From: Cyanoderma ruficeps
Taxonomy: Eukaryota; Chordata; Aves; Passeriformes; Timaliidae
Assembly: GCA_008694505.1 (NCBI GenBank)
Contig: VZDJ01000623.1
Location: 2,414,442-2,478,441 of the forward strand
Direction of reading: 5' to 3'
Length of the DNA stretch: 64,000 bases
Shown here: positions 1 through 11,016 of the stretch, one piece after another
How the letters are laid out: the number at the start of each line of letters is the position of its first letter
Numbering within the stretch: the first letter of the stretch is position 1
The notes under the pieces: model-generated
Told to the model about the DNA's origin: nothing
The model's input: only the letters and a program-made list of their open reading frames with translations
Database searches by the model: none
Made by a program: the position numbers and the translations under genes

Positions 1-1954
1 CAGTCTGGTCTCTGAAGAAAACCTGAGCCCACTTCTACCGTTATGGCAGCAAGACAATAGAAGTGTTAACTCCTCAGATCCCTCAATTTTACAAATTTCC
101 AATTTAACACACAAATAAGGACACTGGGACACCAGAAGAACTGCAGATCTAGACCAAAATTATTCTTGGAACGCCTCTAGCCTTTACATTCTCCCATCAT
201 CTACTGAGTGGCAAGTTACACATACAGCCTGAGTGCTTCATTCCCTCAAAATTATCTTTTCTGCCCTATCAGCAATCAGCTGAACTTTGAATGCCCTTTC
301 ACAGAGCCAAGGAAAGCTGCAAACAGGACACAGACGAGGAAAAAGAGAAAACTACTGATGGTAATCAAAGCCTGTTGTACTTGAAACAACAAGCCCTAAT
401 TTTGTATCAGGTTCCTCACACCCAGCACCCTTCTGATACAAGACACCTCTCTCAGTATTTTCAGATGTCAATAACAACAAGATTACAAATGCCTGCAGAC
501 CTTAGCTAGGACACTAAATTTGGTACTGCCTCCAGATTTTGTTTCCAATGTGCATCAGCCTGTTTGCTAATTTACACTGTAAACACCTGAGAGGTTGTAG
601 GGAATTATGGCTCTCAGGGATAAGAAACTTTTGAGGCTTTTGGTACATCCTGCTGCATTTCAAACTCCCACAGAACAGGAGTTTCCTTCAGACACAGCAG
701 GCCCAGTATGTCAGCACACATGACTCAGACCATAGTTAAAATCTACAGTCCAATATAAATTGTCCTTTCAGGGCAAGGCAGTTGATAAGTTTAGCCTAAT
801 TATATTTCTTCTATTATATTTATTCTATTAGGAGAGATTTTGCTTCTCAGGAAAATAAAAACATCATTTACAAGACATTGAATTTATCTTAAACAATCAT
901 AAATCAGCCTTGAGAGCACTGCCAGGTGGAATCTGCCCTGTAACTACTCATGGATAAGCCACAAATAGGCACAATTAGTGAAGAGATTATCTGCACACAC
1001 TGTTAACCTGTGAAAGTCTTTATGTAATTTAAATCTTTCAGCTTTCATCCCTTGAAGTTGACTATATAGAGAATTAATTCTGCATTGGTGAGTAAAGATG
1101 GGGCAAGAGGTCTGGCGTAATGACTGACCAGCAGCAGCAAGTGGAGACGACCTCAGTAACAATCTGCTACCCCAAAGGCATAAAAATGCCAAATATCACA
1201 GTTCAAGTAACAGGGAAAGTTCAGGACTTCACAAAGACACCAACATCAGAGGTGAACCCTGCAGTGGCTTCCATTACTTGTGCCCCAAAAATAAAAACTC
1301 ATCCACACAAAAACCCTAATACAATTTAATACTCTAATCTTCTATTTGCCAAAAAGAAACAGATTATGTTACAAAGGAGGCACCTATAGGGGAACTGCAT
1401 CTGGACTCAGGCATTTTCTGACTTAAAGTTGATTCAAAATTAGGTCCCAAATCCACACAGATTTCAGTAAGGTTAAAAAATATATGAAGCCAAAAGATAC
1501 TAATCTTTGATGGACTGAGATACACAGTTGCTTGTATAAAACCACTGAGTAGTGTGTTGGGATCTTTTTAAAATTAAACATTTTAACAAAATTTTTATAA
1601 ATCCTTCCAAGAACTTCAAGTTTGTTTACATCCAACTAAGTTATTCACAACCAAAACTTATCTGCAATTCAGCTTGAAATGTTTTTTGTAGACTATCAAT
1701 TTTCATTCCCCAGTAAAACGTTTTAAAACATTTCACTCCCTATGCAAGATCAAATTACAGAAATAAAAACCCAGATAAAAACTGACTTGAAATGCACAGT
1801 GAAAGATTAGCCAGCAGTAACACGGACACAGCAGTTTCCAAAATATCTATTAAAGGCGTAATAGTATTTTCACCAAATAGGTAATACAATGAAGAGCCTA
1901 AATATTAATAGTAGTAAACTTATAATCTTATTTTCTTAAAAGCTTGCTACTTAC
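1..1954 (-). other. USP6NL: USP6NL intron following the 1955-2037 exon (partial)
   Basis: This is AT-rich intronic sequence that begins with a good donor (gtaagtagc on the minus strand) next to the exon at 1955. The acceptor and next coding exon lie outside the window. Short open frames here, the longest under 85 codons, show no family resemblance. I see no recognisable repeat or RNA gene. Confidence 0.7.
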
Positions 1955-2037
1955 TGTAGAAAGCCAAATCTATCTGTGACTTTGTAAAGATGGTAGTCAG
2001 CATCTTCCCACGGCTCAATCTGAGCACCCTCACGTCC
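1955..2037 (-). CDS. USP6NL: USP6NL coding exon (GREGAQIEPWEDADY...FGFLH)
   Basis: This 83-bp exon encodes GREGAQIEPWEDADY followed by HLYKVTDRFGFLH and ends with two bases of the next codon (phase 2). The minus-strand acceptor is ccccttag and the donor is gtaagtag, both strong. The peptide is nearly identical to the human USP6NL segment just before the TBC domain, with small changes (Gln for Glu after Ala, and His-Leu where human has Leu-Val, from memory). It enters in phase 0, directly continuing the Lys-Tyr-Asp-Arg that ends the preceding exon. No frameshift or stop is present. Confidence 0.95.
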
Positions 2038-4063
2038 CTAAGGGGAAAGGAAAAAATAAAAAGCCAAATCATATTTTATGACACAATAAATAAAGATACA
2101 TAAGAGAGCATTCAACCACTGAAAGCATAACCTTTGGGACACTTTGGGACATAGTGGCAGGAGATTAGAGGACAGAGAGGAGAACACCAGTCCTAAACTA
2201 ACCAGCCAAGAAAAAGGAGAGCAGAGTATGTATCCCAGCCCTTACAAACAGTATTTTCATCACAGGAAAACCTCTTTTGGTCACTGCTCTACACAAAATA
2301 CATTTCAAGCTGGCTCACAGAATCCCACACCTGTTGTTAAGCTCCACAATAATCCATCAAGGTCCCCAGAGTGGCCTCTACTCGTTTCATTTCCCAAGTT
2401 CATCTTTGCTGAACAATCACCTGCAAGAGCACATTCTGCAGACACTCCTGAATTAATGTCTATGCTGACTTGCAGCAGCTGTCAAACAATGCAGCACTGA
2501 GTTTTCCCTCAATTATGCATTCACTCATGTCCCATTCTTCCTCTCCAATTGCCAATCTTGCAAAAGGCTTGCAGAAGTTTAATTCCATTTCAGCTCTATC
2601 TACTTCTGGTATGGGCTCTGCACAGGTTACTGGCCATGAAATCAGCCCACCACTCAGAGCACCAAGTGTACTGGGTTTCTGTGGCCTGGTTTCAGTAGCA
2701 GTGGGCTCCAGGGGTGTTTTCCCTGAGAAGGTGCTGGAAGCCTCTCCCACATCCAACAGAGACCGAGCCGGCCAGCTCCAACACGGACCTGCCACTGGCC
2801 ATGGGCCAGGCCACACTGGGGCAGGTTTGGTGGCACAGCTTGTGATCCCTGGGGGAGCCACGCTGGAGCCCCTGGGCCTGAAGGACGGACCCTGATGGAG
2901 GCACCAATGCTGGAGCAGCTCATGAAGAACTGCAGCCCATGGGAAGGGCCCACACTGAAGAAGTTCATGGAGAACTCCAGCCTGTGGGAGGGAGTCAAAC
3001 CCCCAAGCAGGAAGGAGTCACAGAAACAACATGGGATGAACTGACCACAGTCCCCATTCCCCATCCCTGTGTGCTGCTCAGGTGGAGGAGGTAGAGAAAA
3101 CTGGGAGCAAAGCTAAGCCCAGGAAAAAGGGAAGATTGGGGAGAAAATGCTTTAGAACCAGCTTTTATTTTCTTATTGTCCTCCTCTGATTTGATTGGTA
3201 ATAAATTAAGCAGATTTCCTCAACTCAGGTCTGCTTTGCCTGTGACAGTCATTGGTGAAGGATCCCCCCCTGCCTTTATCCCAACTCATGAGCCTTTTGT
3301 TATATTTTCTCTCCCCTGTCCAGCTGAGGATGGCAGTGACTGAGCAGTTTGAGGAGCACCTGGTGTCAGCCTGCCACACACAAGCAGATTTTTCCTTATT
3401 CCAAGACAGGCCACTCATTTACTGCAGACTGTGCAATCACCAGTAAGTCTGGCATATAAAACATTTCATGAACTCTGCAAACAAGGCTACTGCTCTGTAC
3501 ACCAATGACTCTTAAAAAGTCCTCAGTGTTACAAAAATACCATGGAAACATTCTAGGCATACTCTGTGCCTGGCTTTTCCTGACAAGGGGTCCAAGAACA
3601 AACATGGCATGACCAGGTTATCTCTTTAGTCCCTCACAACAATATCAGAAACAATACAGCTCACTCATCTTTTACTTGTTCTATGACTTCAGTGTTTGTA
3701 CTACCATAACCAAAGATTAAATAAATAAAAAGTAAAATCACAGTCCTTCTGATCTCATAGATGCATTGAGCATCCTCAAACACCCCACTTTCACTACTTC
3801 TAATACAATACACTCCCTGAAATAGTCCCAAAGTAACTTGCTATGCACCTGAAAAATGAGTTGGTTGAGTCATTATCCAGAAGATCTATCCCCTGTGGAG
3901 GGAGAGTTTAATTCACCCAAGGACAGTGTATCATTAAACATCAGATTAGTACTCAACAGAGAATTTTAAACAACAGTTAGCTGGAATCATTATCCAGTTT
4001 TTAAACAGACATGTTACTAAGATTCATTATAAAATGTTTTCAATTACTAGAAAGTTCACTTAC
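2038..4063 (-). other. USP6NL: USP6NL intron of about 2.0 kb, partly filled by an LTR
   Basis: This intron has consensus borders, with gtaagtg next to 4064 and ccccttag next to 2037. A retroviral LTR in the antisense orientation (2667-3380) occupies about a third of it. The remainder is AT-rich with no coding signal. Confidence 0.8.
2667..3380 (+). mobile_element. Solo LTR of a bird endogenous retrovirus, plus orientation
   Basis: The stretch begins TGTACTGGGTTT and ends in CACACA. It contains the family's GC-rich repeated middle (imperfect units of 'gaagaactgcagcccatggg' type at about 2905-2995). A region at 3105-3205 follows the typical order of purine-rich block, tttattttcttattg, then ttgattggtaataaatt. 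The AATAAA at 3200-3205 sets the orientation. The closing block at 3210-3370 (gtgacagtcattggtgaa ... ctcccctgtccagctgagga) matches the 3' part of the LTR seen in reverse at 21435-22237. The 4-bp words CAAG at 2663-2666 and 3381-3384 could be a target-site duplication. No internal retroviral genes flank it. Family assignment is from memory; the exact name is not claimed. Confidence 0.75.
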
Positions 4064-4137
4064 TCTGTCATACTTGGCAACTATCTCTGCTCGTTCCTGG
4101 GCAAGTTTGATAGCAGCATCCTGCTCAGCATCTGCAC
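4064..4137 (-). CDS. USP6NL: USP6NL coding exon (LAQERAEIVAKYDR)
   Basis: This 74-bp exon starts with the last two bases of a split glycine codon, encodes ADAEQDAAIKLAQER and AEIVAKYDR, and ends at a codon boundary. The acceptor is cctctacag and the donor gtaagtg. In human USP6NL the commonly quoted start, Met-Arg-Ser-Asp-Gln-Asp (from memory), aligns to the beginning of this exon. Here the aligned residues are Ala-Asp-Ala-Glu-Gln-Asp with no ATG, so translation must begin further upstream, most simply in the exon at 31756-31828. Confidence 0.95.
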
Positions 4138-5977
4138 CTGTAGAGGAATTAAAATAATGCTGTTCAGATTCTATCCCTTGTGAAAAAAGAACTGCAGCCA
4201 AATACTTGGAAAATCAACTTCAGGGAGACTACTTCAATGGAGAAATGGAAAAACTATTGTGTCAAAGCAAAATACGACCTTGAGCAGTCTTGAATACTGC
4301 TCAAAGCGAAATACAGTTACTGCACAGTATCTTAATTGCTGAGTTTAGAATATTTCTGATTTTCCACCAATGTAGATATTAAATACAGTAAAAAAATAAT
4401 TCTGCACAACCCACTAATTGAAAGACTAAAAAAAAGTAGTAAAGGATGCTAATTGGCAATTCCACAAACATTCTAATAGTCAAAAAAAGCTGAAACATTC
4501 ATTACTGGCTTAAAACAAAATTGTGATGTATTTACAGCATTTGTAGAGATATTGGAATACTGAGGAAATACTGCAGGGCTTCTTAGAAATTGTCTAAAAT
4601 GTATTTCCCAGAAAACAGGGAAGGATGTCATTACAGTGTCAGAATTGCAACTTGGGCAACCCAGAGCTGGAATAAGTGTAAGGATATGACAACAGGAAGG
4701 CTGACAGGCAAGAAAGAAACCAGTGTGGGAGTAAACATGGGACAGAATACTGCAGATGCAGCGTTTACTACATGAGTGGAGTTCAAGGTTTGCTCAGTCC
4801 TGTTCCCTGAGCAGAAACCATCTCTACATGGACAGAAACAGAGAGCACAAAGAAAGGAAAAGCTGCTGTTTTGAATATCCAACAACAGAATGAACTTAAA
4901 TATCCCAAATATAATTATATCAAACCAATGAGGGAACTCAGCTTTAATTAATAAGTTTGTGAAATATTCAAGAGTTTAATTCTTTTGATTATTAAAAAGC
5001 AATGAACTTCAGATAAAGCAAGACTTGAAAAAGGTTTAAAATATATTTCAATCTAACACTGGTATAAAAATAACTTCAAGCATGTGGGTTTTTTTCACTA
5101 TCTAGTTCATGGCAACATAATGAACTTCAGGAATTGTACATACCAACCATCTGGGCCATGAAATAGAAAAACAGATCAGATATTTCAGTTTTCTATCATA
5201 TGACACTAACACAATTATTTGTTCAAGCCTAGTGTTTCTTTAATAAAGATTACCTACCTATTTCTCAACATTTAGACAAGAACTTGTGCCAAGGCGGCCT
5301 TCTAAACCATCTGTTAGAGATTTAACTTGGTCTCTGCACGTTTTCACTCCACCTTTCTCCAGGGGAACACTAAGAGAAACTCAGTATGACCCATCACAGA
5401 CACAAGCACCATTCAGACAAAACACTGCTCATCCCAAACTTCCCCTAAGGGAAAGTCTGGCTGCTTCTTCAAAGTTTTCATTTATGATCCCCAGAAGTCA
5501 CACTTGGTTACCCTCACCTGGTCCCCTCTGTCACCATCATTTGCCAATCATATTACTCCTGTTTATTAAGAATACAGAGCTCTGTCATTTTTTCCAGAGT
5601 GCAGCAGAATCAACACACATACATTTACACAGTTATTTGAGGGAGAAAAAAAAACAATTCAACCTGCTATATTTGAAAGCTTCACATCTCTAAGCTACAA
5701 CACTGACAAATCATTTCCTCCCTCTAAGATAAGGGGTGAGTAGAATCATTTCATATTGCTCAGACTTTGGTGTGTCCAAGGAGGGCACTGCTCCTTCAGG
5801 TTCTGGATCCTTTATTCCTAAGCCGAAAGAGGACTCAAGACACAAAGGAGTTGGGTCTCAGGTTTGCTTTTCTCTGACTCAGCTTTACAGCCCTTGCAGG
5901 GCTCTGACACCTTTGGCAGCCCATGTGAGCTCTGAGCAACCCACAGCTCCCACAGCCCTGTCACACCCAAGGGCACA

Positions 5978-6534
5978 NNNNNNNNNNNNNNNNNNNNNNN
6001 NNNNNNNNNNNNNNNNNNNNNNNNNNNNNNNNNNNNNNNNNNNNNNNNNNNNNNNNNNNNNNNNNNNNNNNNNNNNNNNNNNNNNNNNNNNNNNNNNNNN
6101 NNNNNNNNNNNNNNNNNNNNNNNNNNNNNNNNNNNNNNNNNNNNNNNNNNNNNNNNNNNNNNNNNNNNNNNNNNNNNNNNNNNNNNNNNNNNNNNNNNNN
6201 NNNNNNNNNNNNNNNNNNNNNNNNNNNNNNNNNNNNNNNNNNNNNNNNNNNNNNNNNNNNNNNNNNNNNNNNNNNNNNNNNNNNNNNNNNNNNNNNNNNN
6301 NNNNNNNNNNNNNNNNNNNNNNNNNNNNNNNNNNNNNNNNNNNNNNNNNNNNNNNNNNNNNNNNNNNNNNNNNNNNNNNNNNNNNNNNNNNNNNNNNNNN
6401 NNNNNNNNNNNNNNNNNNNNNNNNNNNNNNNNNNNNNNNNNNNNNNNNNNNNNNNNNNNNNNNNNNNNNNNNNNNNNNNNNNNNNNNNNNNNNNNNNNNN
6501 NNNNNNNNNNNNNNNNNNNNNNNNNNNNNNNNNN
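5978..6534. other. Assembly gap (run of N, 557 bases)
   Basis: An uninterrupted run of N lies within the long intron. Any open frame reported across it is an artefact. The left flank (5790-5977) is more GC-rich than its surroundings, which is compatible with a repeat at the gap edge, but I cannot identify one. Confidence 0.99.
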
Positions 6535-7083
6535 ATACTGAAAACCCAGAAAACAGCTTGAGATAGGGGAAAGAGATTTTATTTTGGGAGATAAGCGTTC
6601 AACATGATTTTTCTTATGAGAGGAAATATTTAAATATCTCCAACTTAGAAATTACACATTAATTCCTGATAAAGTAAAAGCTAAATATGGGAACAAGAAA
6701 AATTCTCCAGTACAAAAATGCATTACTATGAAACTGAAGACAAATAACTGGTATTCTAAAGTCTTATCAGTTTTATTCAGTATTATCTCAGTGAAAGCAG
6801 TTAAAGATGACACAAGTATGATTAAATTTACTAATTAAAAGTTAGCATTACAGATGATACAGGAAACAATGCCATCTCAAATGAGGTGGACATTAATATA
6901 TAGCCAATTAAGTATCAGAGTACAGAGAACTGATTTGAACTAAAAAATGTGGAAATATGTTAGCAATGACCTGATGATAAATTCTGTCAACAATGGCATG
7001 CTAAACAGCACTTTCAAGTCCCCCCAAAATCAGTCAGGCTTACAAGATACAAGCAGCATGGCTAAAATCCTGCCCAGCATCAC

Positions 7084-7290
7084 TCATTGAATGACAGGTT
7101 GGAAGGCACCTCAAGGACCATCCAGTCCAAGCTTTCTTGGCAAAAGCACCGTCTAGGCAAGGTCCAGCACCTTGTCAGCTCAATCTTAGAGGTGTCCAGT
7201 CTTGGGGAATCCACCGCTGCCCTGGGGAGATTATTCCAATGGCTGTTCTCACTATGAAAATTTCCAAGATTCCTGAATCTCCTCAGGAGT
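7084..7290 (-). mobile_element. CR1 LINE 3' fragment, minus orientation
   Basis: On the plus strand the text reads attgaatgacaggttggaag, then 'accatccagtccaag', 'aggtgtccagtcttggggaa' and 'gggagattattccaatggct'. This is the reverse complement of a CR1 3' end, where the element closes with a line about local 'ggtccttg...ccttccaacc' and an 8-bp repeat. It is 5'-truncated, diverged and has no coding capacity. Boundaries are approximate. Confidence 0.8.
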
Positions 7291-8469
7291 AACAGATATA
7301 ATGCAAACTAAAAATATATAACACTAGGCTCTATTAATGAATGCTAAACTACTTGGAAGAGACCAACTGCCATAAGTGACATTTAACAGTAAAACAACAG
7401 ATCTAAATAAAAATAAACACTAGTAAAGAAAAAATAGATGTAAAAATTAAGTTCTTATTTTTACTAAAATGATTCTCAAGGACAGAGATTTTTTGCAAGA
7501 AACGGAGCTATGGTTTGATGATCTGATAAAACTAAAAAAACTCCTGCCTTAATTCTTGCTTTCAAGCCATCCTCTCTCTTCTGTTCCACATGGAGAAAGA
7601 GCAGCTGTAGATGTAGTCACCTACAGACACCAGAGAATCTCAACCCAAGGACCCCCTATAATCCACCTAAAGATGTATTTTAAGGTGGGAGTAGGGAGAA
7701 GGTAGGGGGGAAAAATTTACAATAATGTAATTTTGTATTCATGTAAAACTCTGACCTAAACACTGAGGATGGTTCTTGCAGTCCCTGCAGTAACTCAGTT
7801 TTCCAGAATAAAGAAGGGTAACTGGCAGCCCTACCCCTTATGTTTCCAGCAGTCAAGAAGGAGCTGAAGAGCCTGTGACAGCCTGGCAGCAGCTCAGCTG
7901 CTCCTGGTTGGGTGACTAACACAGAGCCCATAGTTACACCTGGCTTTCATCACGGCCTGGCAGAACTCAGGAATGGCCAGAGGACAGTAAAACACTGCTC
8001 TTTCCCACAAAAAGAAAAGCTGCTGCTCTGCCAGGTTTACTAAGTGCCTGTATTCTGAATTGTTTGTCTAATCCTGCACAGCTTCTAATCCTCTTCAGCT
8101 ACAGAACTGCAAACCGGTAAGGCACAGCCTTTTTTAAAGTGATCTCCATGTGCAATTCACTGAGCACACATCTCTAGCTCCTACAAAAGTAGTCATACAA
8201 CTTATAGGAATGGTCTTTGGGCTTACTCAAACTCACTAGTGCTGTTGTCTCTGAAACAGCCTAAAAAATGACTAGGCTGTACCTCACCTGTCAAAGGCAA
8301 CACCCATGGAGTAGCTCCCTCATGAAGGTCATATGAAATGAGTACCACTGAGAGCCTGGGTGAGTTCCTTACACTGAAGGAGCAGTAGGTACCAGATACA
8401 TCACAGGGCTCATGCATCAGCAGCAGTATAATGAACTGCCTCTTAGAGATGTGCCATAAATTTAAGAAG

Positions 8470-9150
8470 AATCATAGATTTAAGTTGAAAAAGACTTTAA
8501 AGATCATTGAGTCCAACCATTAACCCATCACTGCCAAGCCCACCACTAACCAAGGCACCACGTGCTTTAAAATACCTCAAGGGATGGTGACTCCACCACT
8601 TCCCTAGACAGCCTGTTTCCAGTGCTTGACAACCCTTTTGGGAACCAAATTTTTCCCAATATCCAATCTAAACCACCTCAATGCAACTTCAAGTTGTTTC
8701 CTCTCATTCTGTCATTTGTTACAGGTGTGAAAAGCCCAGTCCCCCACCTGGCTACACCCTCCTGTAAGGGACTTTTAGAAAGCACCAAGTTTCCCCCTTG
8801 AGCCTCCTTTTTTCCACAATAAACACCCCTCAGCTCCCTCAGTCCCTGTTCACAGGACCTGTGCTCCAGACCCTACAACAGCTCCATTCCCTTTTCCAGA
8901 CACGCTCCAGCACCTCAACGTCCTTCTTGTCACAAGGGGCCAAAACTGATCCCAGGATTCGAGCTGTGGCCTCATCAGCGTTGAGTACAGGGGGACAATC
9001 ACAGCCCTGGTCCTGTTGGCCACCCCATTGCTGGTACAGGCCAGGATGCCACGGGCCTTCCTGGCCCCACACTGGCTCAGGCTCACCCACTGTGGACCAG
9101 CAGCACCCTCAGAAGTGATTCCTCTTTCCATGGGGCTGAGGCTCAATACT
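8470..9150 (-). mobile_element. CR1 LINE 3' fragment, minus orientation, about 680 bp
   Basis: It starts on the plus strand with aatcatagatttaagttgaa, followed by 'gatcattgagtccaacc' and 'ccaccacttccctagacagcctg'. Further blocks are 'ccaatatccaatctaaacc' and, near 8925-9090, 'caaggggccaaaactgat', 'gagctgtggcctcatcag' and 'ggccttcctggccccacactgg'. These are reverse-complement landmarks of the bird CR1 3' region. It is the longest CR1 copy in the window. Frames of 100-106 codons at 8798-9158 are by-products of this repeat. Confidence 0.88.
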
Positions 9151-10833
9151 AAGAGCAACCTGCGTAACCTTTAAATTCTGAAAAGCAATTTCTTCCTTTC
9201 TTGTCCTTTAACCCACCATCACTGTGTCTCCAACTGCAGAGCACTCTGAAAACCCCAAGAGAATTGAAAATGTTGACTTGTTTCCCATTACTTTACTAAA
9301 ACTCTCGCTTGTTTGCACATTACGCATCCCACTGCTCAAAGAGCTGCACTGGCACAAATTCCTGTCTGCAGGCACTGCCACCAGCTGCTATGCATCCACA
9401 CATTCAAAGCACATATCAGAGCAATAAACAAAGTCTCTGGTCATAGCAGAAAGTCCCTTAAATACTCAGCCTGTTTATTTTCCTTCCAGCTCATTCCCAT
9501 AAACAATGAAATAAAAGCCATGACGTACACTTAGTAGTATTTTGTTGTGGGTACACGATGTTCAAAAGGAAGAATCTTGGTAAATACCTGCATATCAATA
9601 CTAAACCTCCTCTGAACAAAAGAGATTAAGCACCATTTATTACATTTTCTCTTTATGCAAAGAGAATTTCTAACACTGAGAAGAACTTTTAACATAAAAT
9701 GAACTAGTTAGTTAGAAAAACAATCCCTTTTGCACAGCAACACTTTCTGTGAAATACATATTTCCAGAAGTTAACTGAGCTACTTTTCTTCCACCATTAA
9801 ACATAATTATATCCCTTACTCATTATTACATATTTAAAACTCAGTTATCATTAATTTGAAATGAGAATTAAAATAGTACAATATAAACAACTAAAGACCA
9901 GGACATAAAATTTTACACAACACTTTACCAATCTTTAGACTGTCATATTCGTCCAAGTTCTTGCAGAGCTCTGTTTTAGTCTTCATGAAGTAAATCTGTT
10001 TGCTTCTAGACCATATTCTAAATCAGTGTTTATCAAAAATGACCAGGGGAGAAGTTCTCCTCTTTCACTTGCTGCATTTGCTCCAAACAACTGAGCCACT
10101 TGACACGTGCTCCTTTTTCCAGACACAGCCCCGCTACAGCTCCAGGAGCTGCAGAGGCTGGAACAAAGCTGCCATTTGTTAATGCCAAGTGTCACGAAGG
10201 CACCACGCTGGTGTTCTCCAGCCCAGCCCACAGCCCTGCATTCCAACTCATAATAAACAAAAGGATTTGAACAAACAGCCTCAGAGGCCAGGGCTCCTGT
10301 GACACATCACTGTTATACTCTCGGGCAAGAATTCTTACTGGTGTTTTCAAAGTGCTGTAGGAAAAGCGTTTACTGAAAGGACTTCCTTGAAATGGGGCTT
10401 GAAGTACCCTCTTTCTGGCTCATTACCTAAGAAACCATGAAATTAGGTAACTAAAAATAAAGTTCAGATTCTGTAACTGGCATTCTCTACTTAAAGGATG
10501 GAGATTTTACATATTTTCTGATCAAAATTCCTTTACTGTTCAAGATGTCTTGGGGACTTGAAACACCTAGGATGTCAGGAGCTGGCAACAACATTTTTGT
10601 TCATAAAAGTACAAAAATTCAGGAGTAAAACCTGAAAAACAGATCTCCATACAAGATATTCCAGGAAAAACACAAAAACCATTCTCCTGCACAGACTTTA
10701 GCCCTCACCCATGCTCTCTCACACAGCCATTCTGCTGCTGTGTAATGCCTGCAGCCAGGAACCAGCCAATTCCATATCCTAACCTAAGTCAGGGCACACA
10801 CTCTACCAGACACTTTGGGAATCCAGCTGAAAG

Positions 10834-11016
10834 ATGATCAGTGGCACTGGCACAGGTTACCCAGGGAGGCTGTGGAATCTCTCTCCATCCTTGGAGATGT
10901 TCATAAGCTTTCTGGACGTGGTCCTGGGCAACCAGCTCTGCACAGCCCTGCTTGAGCACAAGGCTGGACCAAATGACTTTCAGAGGTCTCTTCCAGCCAC
11001 AACCCTTTTGTGGTTT
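10834..11016 (+). mobile_element. CR1 LINE 3' fragment, plus orientation
   Basis: It contains the forward landmarks 'cacaggttacccagggagg', 'ctgtggaatctctctccatc', 'cttggagatgttcataagc', 'ctggacgtggtcctgggcaa' and 'aggtctcttccagccac'. These are in the order of a CR1 3' end on the plus strand. It lies opposite in orientation to the two copies upstream in the same intron. Confidence 0.85.

Noticed and set aside
5736..6566. 276-codon plus-strand frame
   Set aside because: Most of it is the run of N. The real sequence on each side gives only short unrelated pieces.
8798..9158. Frames of 83-106 codons on both strands
   Set aside because: They are part of a CR1 fragment in the 3' region and not host genes.
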